Shown: piece after piece, positions 7,928 through 16,464 of the stretch
Position numbering within the stretch: position 1 is the first letter of the stretch
Layout: each line of letters opens with the position of its first letter
DNA from: Desulfatibacillum alkenivorans DSM 16219
GTDB lineage: Bacteria; Desulfobacterota; Desulfobacteria; Desulfobacterales; Desulfatibacillaceae
Length of the DNA stretch: 64,000 nt
Assembly (NCBI RefSeq): GCF_900142135.1
Contig: NZ_FQZU01000015.1
Location: 1 to 64,000 of the forward strand
Direction of reading: 5' to 3'
Translations under genes and position numbers: made by a program
Notes under the pieces: generated by a model
The model's database searches: none
Told to the model about the DNA's origin: nothing
What the model saw: the letters and a program-made list of their open reading frames with translations, nothing else

Positions 7928-9172
7928 ATGACAAAGGAAATAGTGATTGTCAGCGGCGTCCGCACTCCCGTCGGGCGCTACATGGGCGCGCTCAAGACGA
8001 TTGAGGCTTACGACCTGGCCGCCCTGGTTTTGAACGAAGCCATCAAAAAGGCGGGGATTAAACCGGATCAGGTGGACGAAGTGATCATGGGCCAATCCTA
8101 CCAGAACGGCGAGTACGTGAACATCGCCCGCATGGGGCTGTTGAACGCAGGCTGGCCCGAGGAAATTCCCGGACTCACCATCGACCGCCGTTGCTGCACC
8201 GGCCTGGAAACCATCCGCCTTGCTTCGGCCCTGATTCAAAGCGGGCAGGCCGAGATCATCGTGGCAGGCGGCGTGGAAAGCATGTCCAACGCCGAGTTTT
8301 ATTTGCCGGGAAATATCAAATGGGGCGTGGGCGGCCAAAAGGGCATGCCCCGCGGCCATGGCGATTTAGGCATCTGGGGCATGCCCATGTACGACCGCAT
8401 TCAGCGGGCCAGGGTCATGAGCCAGCCCGAAAGCCGCTACGGCATATTGCCTTCCATGATGTCCTGGGCCGAGACCGGCGCCAAGGAGGAAGGCGTCACC
8501 CGGGAGGAATGCGACGAATGGGCTTTGGGCAGCCATCAAAAGGCCTGCGCCGCCCAGGAGGCGGGCAAGTTTGACGAGGAAATGATCCCCATAACCATTC
8601 CCCAGCGCAAAGGCGATCCCATTGTGGTGGACAAGGACGAAAACCCCAGGCCTGACTCGGCCATTGAAAAGCTGGCCAGGCTCAAGCCGGTTTTGGGCGG
8701 CGTTTGCACGGCGGGCAACTCCTCTACGGAAAACGACGGCGCCGCCGCCGTGGTGGTCATGACCGCCGAAAAAGCCAAGGAACTGGGCCTGGAGGTTCTG
8801 GCTTCGGTCAAGGCCGTGGCCGTGGCCGGCGCAGACCCCACCCGCACTTATCTTACCGTAGGCGCGGCCGCCCGCAAGGCATTGGCTCAGGCCGGGGTCA
8901 GCCTGGACCAGATGGAGCTGATTGAAATCCAGGAGGCCTTTGCGGCCCAGGTTCTGGCTGATCTCAAGGACATGGGCATTGGCAAGGAAGATTACGGCAA
9001 GATCAACGTCAACGGATCGGGAATATCACTGGGCCATCCCATCGCCGCCACCGGCGTGCGCGTGCTGGTTTCCCTGGTGTATGAAATGCGCCGCAGGGAG
9101 GCCAAAATGGCCCTGGAATGCATTTGCGGAGGCGGCGGCCTTGGAATTGCAGCCGTTCTCGAAAGGAAATAA
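7928..9172 (+). CDS. Acetyl-CoA C-acyltransferase (thiolase) 1
   Basis: Protein of 414 residues. Thiolytic cleavage of 3-ketoacyl-CoA, last step of beta-oxidation. The nucleophile loop is DRRCCTGLETI, with C89 aligning with the CSSG cysteine of other thiolases; a second cysteine directly follows it. The base-site motif is GSGISLGHPIAATG and the C-terminal cysteine loop is CICGGGGLGIA. GGAGG precedes the ATG. The stop is directly followed by the start of thiolase 2, so the two are translationally close. The two thiolases are clearly diverged and probably differ in chain length or branching. Confidence 0.92.
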   Translation: MTKEIVIVSGVRTPVGRYMGALKTIEAYDLAALVLNEAIKKAGIKPDQVDEVIMGQSYQNGEYVNIARMGLLNAGWPEEIPGLTIDRRCCTGLETIRLASALIQSGQAEIIVAGGVESMSNAEFYLPGNIKWGVGGQKGMPRGHGDLGIWGMPMYDRIQRARVMSQPESRYGILPSMMSWAETGAKEEGVTREECDEWALGSHQKACAAQEAGKFDEEMIPITIPQRKGDPIVVDKDENPRPDSAIEKLARLKPVLGGVCTAGNSSTENDGAAAVVVMTAEKAKELGLEVLASVKAVAVAGADPTRTYLTVGAAARKALAQAGVSLDQMELIEIQEAFAAQVLADLKDMGIGKEDYGKINVNGSGISLGHPIAATGVRVLVSLVYEMRRREAKMALECICGGGGLGIAAVLERK

Positions 9173-9174
9173 TC

Positions 9175-10365
9175 ATGGCCGGAAAATTATCAGAAGTTGT
9201 CGCGGTGGACGCCGTGCGCACGGCATTCGGCAGGGCGGGGGAAAAGGGCATATTCTGGAACACCAGGGCGGAGGACCTGTGCATCCCCCTGCTGCATGCG
9301 CTTGTGGAACGCAATCCTCCGGCCAAGCCCGAAATGGTGGAAGACATCCTGTGGGGCGTCACCAATCAGATGAAAGAGCAGGGCGGAACCATAGGCCGTA
9401 TGATCTCCATGCTGGCCGGCTGGGGCTGGAACGTCCCCGGCTGCAGCATTGACCGCATGTGCGCCTCCGGGCTCACCGCTCTCGGATTTGCATGCTCCAT
9501 CATCGCCAGCGGCATGGTGGACTGTTTGGTGGCCGGCGGCGTGGAGCACATGGGGCACTTGCCCATGGGATTCATGCGGGATCCCCATCCCAGGGCGGAA
9601 GAGGCCATGGGGGACGCCAGCGCCTTCAATATGGGCCAGACCGCCGAAAACATCCACGACCGGTGGCCCGAGTTCACCAAGGAAATGGCCGACGCCTACG
9701 CCGTGGATTGCCAGGCCAAGGCCGCAAAAGCCATTGAAGCGGGCAAGATGAAAAGCATGATCATCCCCGTGGAAACATTGGACGCCGAAGGCAATAAGGT
9801 GGTCATCGATCGGGATCAGGCGCCGCGGCCCTCCACCACCATGGAAGGCCTGGCCAATCTCAAAACCCCGTTTCGGGAAAACGGACGGGTTACGCCGGGC
9901 AACGCCTCGGGTTTGAACGACGGCGCATCCGCAGTCCTCTTGATGGAAGCGGACAAAGCCTGGGACATGGGCCTGAAGCCGGTCATGCGGTTCGTCGCGT
10001 CCGCCGTGGCCGCCGTGGATCCCCGGGTCATGGGCATTGCGCCTGTGCCTGCTACGCAAAAAGCCTTGCAAAAAGCCGGGCTGACCATGGATGATATCGA
10101 CATCATCGAGATTAACGAAGCCTTTGCCGTTCAGGCCCTGTATTGCCTGAATCGCCTGGGCGTGGAATGGAACGATCCCCGGGTGAATCCCTGGGGCGGG
10201 GCTTTGGCCTTCGGCCATCCCCTGGCGGCTTCCGGCCCTCGCTTGGCGGCCTTTATGGCGGCCCAGTTCCGCGAAAATCCCAAGGCCAGATACGGCCTGT
10301 GCACCATGTGCGTGGGAAGAGGGCAGGGCTATTCCATCATCTGGGAAAACATCGCGCAAAAATAA
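9175..10365 (+). CDS. Acetyl-CoA C-acyltransferase (thiolase) 2
   Basis: Protein of 396 residues from the ATG at 9175, chosen because it gives the standard thiolase N-terminus (EVVAVDAVRTAFGRAG) and follows GAAAGGAAA in the end of the preceding gene. A longer reading from 9118 would overlap thiolase 1 and adds an arginine-rich stretch not seen in thiolases. Nucleophile C96 lies in DRMCASGLTALGFAC, followed by GGALAFGHPLAASG and the C-terminal CTMCVGRGQG. Its role is cleavage of 3-ketoacyl-CoA or the reverse condensation. Confidence 0.92.
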   Translation: MAGKLSEVVAVDAVRTAFGRAGEKGIFWNTRAEDLCIPLLHALVERNPPAKPEMVEDILWGVTNQMKEQGGTIGRMISMLAGWGWNVPGCSIDRMCASGLTALGFACSIIASGMVDCLVAGGVEHMGHLPMGFMRDPHPRAEEAMGDASAFNMGQTAENIHDRWPEFTKEMADAYAVDCQAKAAKAIEAGKMKSMIIPVETLDAEGNKVVIDRDQAPRPSTTMEGLANLKTPFRENGRVTPGNASGLNDGASAVLLMEADKAWDMGLKPVMRFVASAVAAVDPRVMGIAPVPATQKALQKAGLTMDDIDIIEINEAFAVQALYCLNRLGVEWNDPRVNPWGGALAFGHPLAASGPRLAAFMAAQFRENPKARYGLCTMCVGRGQGYSIIWENIAQK

Positions 10366-10410
10366 CAAACTCAACGCCTGGGCCATAGCCCGGCATTATG
10401 GAGATAAACC

Positions 10411-11574
10411 ATGATTTTTGAACTATCCAAAGAGCTGCAAATGCTCCAAAAGGCCGTCCGCGAGTTTGCCTCCAAGAACATCGCCCCCAATGCGGATCAA
10501 TGGGACGCCGACCACTATCTGCCCATCAAGGAAGTCCTGAAGCCCATGGGCGAACTGGGCTTTTTCGGCGCCGTCGTTCCTGAAGAATACGGCGGAGAAG
10601 GCATGGGCTGGCTGGCCGCTTCCATCATCACCGAGGAAATAGCGCGGGCCTCCAGCTCCCTCCGGGTGCAGATCAACCTCTTGGGCCTGGGCTGCGCCTA
10701 TCCCATCTACAAATACGGAACCGAAGAAGCCAAAAAGAAGTACGTGGAAAAACTCTGCCGCGCCGAATACCTGGGCGGCTTCGGCATTACCGAGCCCAAC
10801 GCAGGATCGGACGTTTTGGCCATTGAGACGGAAGCCACGGACATGGGCGACCACTACGTGCTGAACGGCTCCAAAACCTGGATCTCCAACGCCCATCAGG
10901 CGGACGTGATCATCATCTACGCCTACACGGACAAGTCCGCCAAAACCAAGGGCCTGTCCGCGTTTATCGTGGAGCCCAGGAATTTTAACGGCATCAAGAC
11001 CACGGACCTCTCCAAGATGGGCTCCCATTCCTCGCCCACCGGCGAGCTGTTCTTTGACAACACCCGGGTTCCCAAGGAAAACCTTCTGGGCAAGCCCGGC
11101 GACGGCGCCAGAATCGTGTTTTCGTCTTTGGCCAACACCCGCCTTTCCGCGGCCGCAGGCGCCGTGGGGTGCGCCCAGGCGTGCCTGGACATCGCCACAA
11201 AATACATCACCAAGCGGGAGCAGTTCGGCAAGTCCGTGGGAACCTTTCAGATGAACCAGGATTTGATCGCCCAGATGACCACGGAAATCGAGGCGGCCCG
11301 ACTTTTGGTCTACAAAGCCTCGTGGCAGAAGGACCAGGGCCAGGAAAACAACGGCATGGCCGTGGCCCAGGCCAAGTACTTCGCCGGAGAAACCGCCATG
11401 AAGTGCGCCAACTACGGCATGCGGTTGATGGGCGCCTACGGGTACTCTACGGAATATCCCCTGGCCCGGTACTACCGTGACATCCCCACCTACGTGCTGG
11501 TGGAGGGTTCGGCCAACATCTGCAAGATGATCATCGCCATGGACCAGTTGGGATACCGCAAGGCCAACAGGTAG
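10411..11574 (+). CDS. Acyl-CoA dehydrogenase, standard length
   Basis: Protein of 387 residues, the normal length for butyryl-, glutaryl- or benzylsuccinyl-CoA-type dehydrogenases. FAD signature GFGITEPNAGSDVLAIET is near 125-142, and the second signature region QLIAQMTTEIEA-like is QDLIAQMTTEIEAARLLVY. The presumed catalytic base is E365 in YVLVEGSANICK, which replaces the more usual YEGTxxI. The arginine that glutaryl-CoA dehydrogenases use to hold the distal carboxylate is not at its usual place, although an arginine occurs four residues later (SLRVQ). The substrate is therefore open: short, branched or cyclic acyl-CoA are all possible. Confidence 0.9.
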   Translation: MIFELSKELQMLQKAVREFASKNIAPNADQWDADHYLPIKEVLKPMGELGFFGAVVPEEYGGEGMGWLAASIITEEIARASSSLRVQINLLGLGCAYPIYKYGTEEAKKKYVEKLCRAEYLGGFGITEPNAGSDVLAIETEATDMGDHYVLNGSKTWISNAHQADVIIIYAYTDKSAKTKGLSAFIVEPRNFNGIKTTDLSKMGSHSSPTGELFFDNTRVPKENLLGKPGDGARIVFSSLANTRLSAAAGAVGCAQACLDIATKYITKREQFGKSVGTFQMNQDLIAQMTTEIEAARLLVYKASWQKDQGQENNGMAVAQAKYFAGETAMKCANYGMRLMGAYGYSTEYPLARYYRDIPTYVLVEGSANICKMIIAMDQLGYRKANR

Positions 11575-11618
11575 GAATGATTGGAAGGACTCAAAATCTT
11601 GTGAGTTGATTCTTGAAA

Positions 11619-11860
11619 GACGCTGGGTCCCCGCTTGCGGCCGATCCTGAAAAAACGGATCGGCCTTGCGGGGATGACGGGCGTTGAAGGAGCGGGCGAG
11701 ATTAATCAGCGAAATAGATGTGCTGGTTGTTCAAGCGCATCCATATCCCATTTATTGCAACAACCTCAGCTCTCCGTCATCCCCGTGGAGGGATGCGGCG
11801 GGATGATTGCGGCAGTTTGCAATCATCATGACGCAATCCCGGAAACGGGGACCCAGTGTC
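11619..11860. repeat. Inverted-repeat-bounded intergenic element
   Basis: GACGCTGGGTCCCCG (11619-11633) and its inverted copy with one change (11846-11860) bound about 240 bp in the gap between the acyl-CoA dehydrogenase and enoyl-CoA hydratase genes. A strong hairpin lies inside (11639-11665: GGCCGATCC, 9-nt loop, GGATCGGCC). The same GACGCTGGGTCCCCG core recurs in the hairpin at 45394-45430. No coding potential is seen; the element resembles a small non-autonomous mobile repeat. Confidence 0.65.
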
Positions 11861-11915
11861 GTGCTTTTTCGGATAGCAACCCGTTTGTTCGCACCTTGAA
11901 ATAAAGGAGAAAACC

Positions 11916-12686
11916 ATGAACCTGGAAAATATTATTTACGAGAAGAAGGGGCATATCGCCGTTATTACCTTCAACCATCCCCCGGCCAACGCCTGGAACC
12001 TGGCGGCCGTCACGGATTTCTTGGCCGCCGTGGACGAAGCGGAAAAAGATAAGGACGTGCGGGTGGTCATCCTGACCGGCGCGGGCGAAAAATGCTTTTC
12101 GGCCGGCATGGACGTTTCCGACGCCGCCAACCTGCCCAAAACCAGCCCCATGGCCAAGACCCTGTGGACCCGCATCGACCGGTTTGAAAAGCCCGTCATA
12201 GCGGCCATCAACGGCCACGCTTTGGGCGGAGGCCTGGAACTGGCCCTGTGCTGCACCTTCCGCATTATGGCCGACAATCCCAAGGCGAAAATCGGCCTGA
12301 CCGAGCTGAATTTGGGCATCATCCCCGGTTGGGGCGGCACCCAGCGCCTTTCCCGGGTGGTCGGCGAAGCCAAAGCCCTGGACATGATTCTGTTTTCCAA
12401 ACGCCTGGACGCCAATCAAGCCTTGGAAATAGGCTTGGTCAACCAGGTCAGCGCGCCGGAAATGCTTATGGAAGACGCCATGGCTTTCGCCGAAGCCCTG
12501 GCAAAGCGGCCTCCGGTGGCTGTGGCCATGGTGTTGAGATCCATGTCCGCCGGCGCTTACGAAGGCATTGAAAAAGGCCTGGAGGTCGAAGGGCAGGGCA
12601 GCGCAGTGGTTAAAGCCACCAAGGACAGCCAGGAGGGGTTCGCCGCATTCCTGGAAAAGCGTCCGCCCAATTTTATCGGCGAATAA
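11916..12686 (+). CDS. Enoyl-CoA hydratase (crotonase family)
   Basis: Protein of 256 residues, typical crotonase size. It adds water to 2-enoyl-CoA. Both catalytic glutamates of the hydratase type are present: E108 in ALGGGLELALCC and E130 in GLTELNLGIIPGWGG. The oxyanion-hole regions are CFSAGMD and HALGGGL. AAAGGAGAAAACC precedes the ATG. It completes the enzyme set for a full beta-oxidation turn with the neighbouring genes. The 32-bp repeat begins right after the stop codon. Confidence 0.92.
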   Translation: MNLENIIYEKKGHIAVITFNHPPANAWNLAAVTDFLAAVDEAEKDKDVRVVILTGAGEKCFSAGMDVSDAANLPKTSPMAKTLWTRIDRFEKPVIAAINGHALGGGLELALCCTFRIMADNPKAKIGLTELNLGIIPGWGGTQRLSRVVGEAKALDMILFSKRLDANQALEIGLVNQVSAPEMLMEDAMAFAEALAKRPPVAVAMVLRSMSAGAYEGIEKGLEVEGQGSAVVKATKDSQEGFAAFLEKRPPNFIGE

Positions 12687-12718
12687 ATGGGGTCAAATCT
12701 ACGTTTGACGTTTGAGCC
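12687..12718 (+). repeat. 32-bp dispersed repeat, copy 3 of 3
   Basis: Identical to 4630-4661 and 5811-5842; it begins at the base after the enoyl-CoA hydratase stop codon. It opens a 620-bp gene-free gap that also holds GTTGGGT-type half copies (about 12755-12975) and the palindrome series at 13041-13187. Confidence 0.9.
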
Positions 12719-13040
12719 TTGGCAAGGCGGGTTGTTATAAAACGCACTTGGCGACTTTTTGTTGGGTTTCGCAGGAAGAAAAAACAGTTGGATGCGATCC
12801 TTCAAAATGCAGGTTGCGGGCTTTCAATAGGTCTTTTCATCGCTCTACCCAATCTACGATCTGTCCATAAAGTTAGTAGGTTGGATAAGGCTTGCGTGGA
12901 CTATCCGAACGCCAGGAACTCGTCGGGCCAATGCAGGAGACTGAGGCCTGAAGCGCCGGACGCGAAACCCAACAATCGGTTGGAGAAAATTCAAAACCGC
13001 AGGAATTTGACGGACCAAGGGGCGGAATTCGTCATGTAGC

Positions 13041-13187
13041 GGCGCCCCCCTGTGGGCGCCTTTGAAACGCGCAAAGCGCGTTTTGGTCAGGGAAACCCTG
13101 ACCCTACGGATCGACGCCTCATTAAAATGATTACGCAGTGTAGCCGCAGGGCTTGCCCTGCTTTGGACGAAAGGATGTTCGTCCAAA
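13041..13187. repeat. Series of five perfect palindromes
   Basis: In order: GGCGCCC/GGGCGCC (13041-13060), AAACGCGC/GCGCGTTT (13065-13083), GGTCAGGG/CCCTGACC (13085-13103), GCAGGGC/GCCCTGC (13146-13161), TTTGGACGAA/TTCGTCCAAA (13162-13187). Loops are 2-6 nt. The first three are nearly contiguous and are framed by GTAG and CTAC. The array could mark an intergenic repeat element, and on RNA it would strongly separate the upstream genes from the CoA-transferase genes. Confidence 0.8.
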
Positions 13188-13306
13188 TCGCAACTTAAAA
13201 CCCTTACCGTCCTTTGCGGGCGTCATAAAAACTCGCAGTATGAGTTTAAAAGCCTATCCCCCTTTTACCCCCACCCCTTACCCATTCACTCGAAGAGGAG
13301 ACATAC

Positions 13307-14353
13307 ATGGAGGGAAAAAGATCCAAAGTCACCACCGCCCAGGAAGCCGTGCAACGGCTGATCCACGACGGCGATGAACTGGTGATCGGCAATTACACCG
13401 TAGGAACCTGCGCAGACCTTGTATGCGAAGTCATCCGCCAGGGGCGCCGCGGCCTCACCCTGTACTCCCAGTCCGGTATTTTCGACGCGGAAATTCTCAC
13501 CGCCGCCGGCTGCCTGTCCCGCATGGTCAGCACCTATGTCATGCGCTCCGGCGGAAAGACCGGCGGCTCGTCCGTGGAAAGAGCCTTGCAGGACGGCAGC
13601 CTGGAACTGGAGGACTATAGCAATTTCAACTACAACGCCCGCATGGTCGCCGGCATGCACGGTTTTAGCTTCATGCAGGTGTTGGAGGGAATCCGCGAGA
13701 CCGACCTTTTCACCAAACGCACTTTCATGGGCGAGGACAAATACCGGATTATCAAATGCCCCTACACGGGCAAGGAAATCCTCACCGTTCCGGCGGCCAA
13801 CCCGGACGTTTGCATCGTGCACGTGCAGCGGGCCGACAAATTCGGCAACGCCCAGTACTGGGGCGCCTTGGGCAGCGTGGCCGCGGCCGCTCTCGCCAGC
13901 AAGAAGATCATCGTGTCCTGCGAGGAAATCGTGGACGAAAGCATTGTCCGCGCCAGTCCTCATTTCACCATCATCCCCGCCTACCGGGTGGACGCCGTGG
14001 TGGAAAGCCCGTGGGGCGCCCATCCCTGTGAGGTCCTGGGGTATTACAACCAGGACAAGCTCTTTTACGGCCTGATCATGGAGGCCATGAAAACCAGGGA
14101 GGGTATGGAAAAATGGCTGGATGAATGGGTTTACAACTGCCCCTCCAGGCAGGCCTATTTGGATCATTACGCCAAGGTTTTCCACATCAGCAGGCTGCAG
14201 GCATTGAAAGCCAAACCCCTGCCCAGCGCGCCCGCCAGCTACGGCGCGGCCTTCCACTCGGCCTGGGACGAAAACGGCCGCGACAGATACCTGGGAAAAA
14301 CCCGGGAAGAACTGGAACTCTTGCTGGAACAAAGGGAGAAGCTCTATGGCTAA
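13307..14353 (+). CDS. Family I CoA-transferase, alpha subunit (glutaconate CoA-transferase/IpdA-like)
   Basis: Protein of 348 residues. The N-terminal half matches the alpha subunits of two-chain family I CoA-transferases (DELVIGNYTVGTCADLVCEVI, then RGLTLYSQSG). The middle carries GKEILTVPAANPDVCIVHVQ and DKFGNAQYWG, common to GctA and to the ring-cleaving hydrolase subunit IpdA. Likely role: activation of a carboxylic acid by transfer of CoA, feeding the beta-oxidation enzymes encoded upstream. A hydrolase role of the IpdAB kind cannot be excluded from sequence alone. Gene end and beta-subunit start overlap by 8 bp, as expected for a heteromeric enzyme. GAGGAG lies just before the start codon. 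Confidence 0.85.
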   Translation: MEGKRSKVTTAQEAVQRLIHDGDELVIGNYTVGTCADLVCEVIRQGRRGLTLYSQSGIFDAEILTAAGCLSRMVSTYVMRSGGKTGGSSVERALQDGSLELEDYSNFNYNARMVAGMHGFSFMQVLEGIRETDLFTKRTFMGEDKYRIIKCPYTGKEILTVPAANPDVCIVHVQRADKFGNAQYWGALGSVAAAALASKKIIVSCEEIVDESIVRASPHFTIIPAYRVDAVVESPWGAHPCEVLGYYNQDKLFYGLIMEAMKTREGMEKWLDEWVYNCPSRQAYLDHYAKVFHISRLQALKAKPLPSAPASYGAAFHSAWDENGRDRYLGKTREELELLLEQREKLYG

Positions 14354-15170
14354 GCCGTTTACGCTCAACGAAATGCTGATCATCGCCGCGGCCCGGGAAA
14401 TCAACGACGGGGAGAACATCATCCTGGGCGTAGGCCTGCCCATGACCGCCGGCGCTTTAGCCAAGGCTCTTCACGCGCCCAACGCCACCCTCATGCTGGA
14501 GTCCGGCATTGTGGATTTCGAGCCCCTGGTTCCCCTGAACCACATCGCCGACGCTCACGCCATGCGCGGCTATTCTTATAGCACAGACTTGTTTTCCATA
14601 TTCACGGCCCTGTACCGGGGCTTTGTGGACGTTTGCTTTTTGGGAGTAGGGCAGGTGGACCGGTACGGCAACCTGAACACAACCACCATCGGCGACTACT
14701 ACAAGCCCGATCTCCGGCTGCCAGGCTCAGGCGGCGCCGCGGACTTCATATCCTATTCCAAACGCACGGTTTTGACCATGCGCAGCGGCGAGTTCAAGGA
14801 AAAGCTGGACTACCTGACTTCCCCCGGCCATTTACGGGGCGGAAACTCCCGCAACGAAAGCGGGTATTTTCCCAAAGACAGCGGGCCTTGCGCCCTCATC
14901 ACCACTCAGGGGATTTTTCATTTTGACGCGGAGACCAAGGAGATGTTTCTGGCCCGGATTCATCCGGGAGTTGAGGTGGAGGAAATCCAGGCCAAGGTTC
15001 CGTGGGAGATGAAAGTCGCCGAGGATCTGAAGGTTACGGAGCGCCCCTCGGACGAGGAAATCGCTTTTATCCGGCATTTCGCCCCCAACCAGACCATGAG
15101 CCGCGCCCTGGGCATTGAACTGGGCATCGAAAACGCCGTCGCGCAAATCAAGCAGATGCGGGGGGAGTAA
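14346..15170 (+). CDS. Family I CoA-transferase, beta subunit (glutaconate CoA-transferase/IpdB-like)
   Basis: Protein of 274 residues, the size of GctB-type subunits. The probable catalytic glutamate is E52 in TLMLESGIVDFEP, close to E54 of the Acidaminococcus enzyme (known family fact). Other family motifs are FLGVGQVDRYGNLNTT and RLPGSGGAADF. It starts inside the last codons of the alpha subunit, so the pair is translationally coupled. It is the last gene before a strong bidirectional terminator, closing the operon. Confidence 0.86.
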   Translation: MAKPFTLNEMLIIAAAREINDGENIILGVGLPMTAGALAKALHAPNATLMLESGIVDFEPLVPLNHIADAHAMRGYSYSTDLFSIFTALYRGFVDVCFLGVGQVDRYGNLNTTTIGDYYKPDLRLPGSGGAADFISYSKRTVLTMRSGEFKEKLDYLTSPGHLRGGNSRNESGYFPKDSGPCALITTQGIFHFDAETKEMFLARIHPGVEVEEIQAKVPWEMKVAEDLKVTERPSDEEIAFIRHFAPNQTMSRALGIELGIENAVAQIKQMRGE

Positions 15171-15184
15171 TTTTTTAAGGAAAT

Positions 15185-15221
15185 AAAACGCCCGCTCTCT
15201 GCAGAAGAGGGCGGGCGTTTT
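15185..15221. terminator. Bidirectional rho-independent terminator
   Basis: AAAACGCCCGC, interior TCTCTGCAGAAGAGG, GCGGGCGTTTT: an 11-bp GC-rich stem with an A run on one side and a T run on the other. It lies between the convergent CoA-transferase and substrate-binding-protein genes and can serve both. Confidence 0.88.
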
Positions 15222-15246
15222 GGAATGCCAAGGGTTTACGAGGCGC

Positions 15247-16431
15247 TTAGTCCCTGAAAGAGACGTCGGCGATTTTCACGAACTTGTTGTTCTTCACCTG
15301 GCTCAGGATGGCGTCAAAGGCGCCTTGATGCTGTTCCGAGGTGAATTCCACGTCCACGCCGCCGAAGATCGGATCTTTGTACACGCCATAGCTTTCAGCG
15401 GTATCGATCCATTTTTCCCGGGTCAGGTCCGGGCCGGCTTTTTCAGCCACCTTGATGAAATAATCCATTCCGCCCCAGCCCGCCGAGGTCGGAAGATCCG
15501 GATCCTTGCCGTACCATTCCTTATGCTTTTTGCAGAATTCGCGGATGGATTCCAACTCGCTGTCGGGATAGACGTAGTTGGACTGCCCGGTGGCGTAGAG
15601 GCCGTCCGGGGAGAAGCCGGCTTTCAGGCAAAGGCCCACCACGTAGCTGTTGTAGCCGGGGGAAAAACAGACCATGTCCACGTCCCAGTTGAGTTTTTTG
15701 GCTTCCTTGACGCCGCCCACGGTTTCGCGGATGACGGTGCCCAGGCATACCAGTTCCACGTCGGCTTTTTTCAGCTTGGCCATCTGCGAGCTGAAATCCG
15801 TGGCGCCGCGCTTGTAGGATTCGGCGGCAGCGACTTCAAGCCCGTGAACAGCCAGTTGGTCCTTCAGGCCCTTCATCATGATGTGGCCCATTTCGTCGTC
15901 CTGGTACATCATGCCGATTTTTGTATAACCTTTGTTTTCCACGAACCATTTGACGGCGGCGCGGACCTGGTCGTAATAGGGCACCCAGCCGCCGAAGCTG
16001 TACCTGTCGTAGGGGTCGAAGAACAGGGATGCCGCGGTGATGGGGAAGATCTGCGGGATTTTCTTTCCGGAGATCAGGGGTTTGGTGGCGCCCGCCGTGG
16101 GGGAGCCCATGTTGCCCACAAACATGAAAACCTTGTCGCGGGCGATGAGTTTATTGGTCACCATGATGGCCTTTTTGGGGTCGTAGGCGTTGTCTTCAAT
16201 GACCAGCCTGATTTTCCGGCCATGGATGCCGCCTGCGTCGTTGCATTCCTTGGCGCGCATTTCCATGCCCAGTTTCGCCTGGGTTCCCCAGCCCGCGATG
16301 GGGCCGCTCAGGTCCAGATGGGAGCCGATGACGATTTCGTCGTCGGTAACGCCTACTTCGGCCGACGCCGTAAAAGCAAAGCCAGCTGCCATCAAAAGAG
16401 TTAATAACAGTACCACCCATTTGGTTTTCAT
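15247..16431 (-). CDS. livJ: Branched-chain amino acid-type ABC transporter, periplasmic substrate-binding protein
   Basis: Protein of 394 residues. A classic signal peptide (MKTKWVVLLLTLLMAAGFAF, cleavage after ASA) leads into EVGVTDDEIVIGSHLDLSGP, the opening of LivJ/AmiC-type type-I binding proteins. Leucine, isoleucine and valine are the classical ligands, but relatives bind fatty acids, aromatic acids or urea. Here it sits in one operon with livHMGF and an acyl-CoA ligase, which makes a carboxylic-acid ligand plausible (inference). GGAGG lies 7 nt before the ATG. It is the last gene of the operon, facing the terminator at 15185-15221. Confidence 0.9.
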   Translation of the reverse strand: MKTKWVVLLLTLLMAAGFAFTASAEVGVTDDEIVIGSHLDLSGPIAGWGTQAKLGMEMRAKECNDAGGIHGRKIRLVIEDNAYDPKKAIMVTNKLIARDKVFMFVGNMGSPTAGATKPLISGKKIPQIFPITAASLFFDPYDRYSFGGWVPYYDQVRAAVKWFVENKGYTKIGMMYQDDEMGHIMMKGLKDQLAVHGLEVAAAESYKRGATDFSSQMAKLKKADVELVCLGTVIRETVGGVKEAKKLNWDVDMVCFSPGYNSYVVGLCLKAGFSPDGLYATGQSNYVYPDSELESIREFCKKHKEWYGKDPDLPTSAGWGGMDYFIKVAEKAGPDLTREKWIDTAESYGVYKDPIFGGVDVEFTSEQHQGAFDAILSQVKNNKFVKIADVSFRD

Positions 16432-16464
16432 TTTCCACCTCCACTATGGTTAGAGTTAAGGGGC

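Noticed and set aside
6053-8359. 768-codon minus-strand open reading frame
   Set aside because: It overlaps the acyl-CoA dehydrogenase and thiolase genes, which show full catalytic motifs. Long shadow frames are expected in GC-rich third-position DNA.
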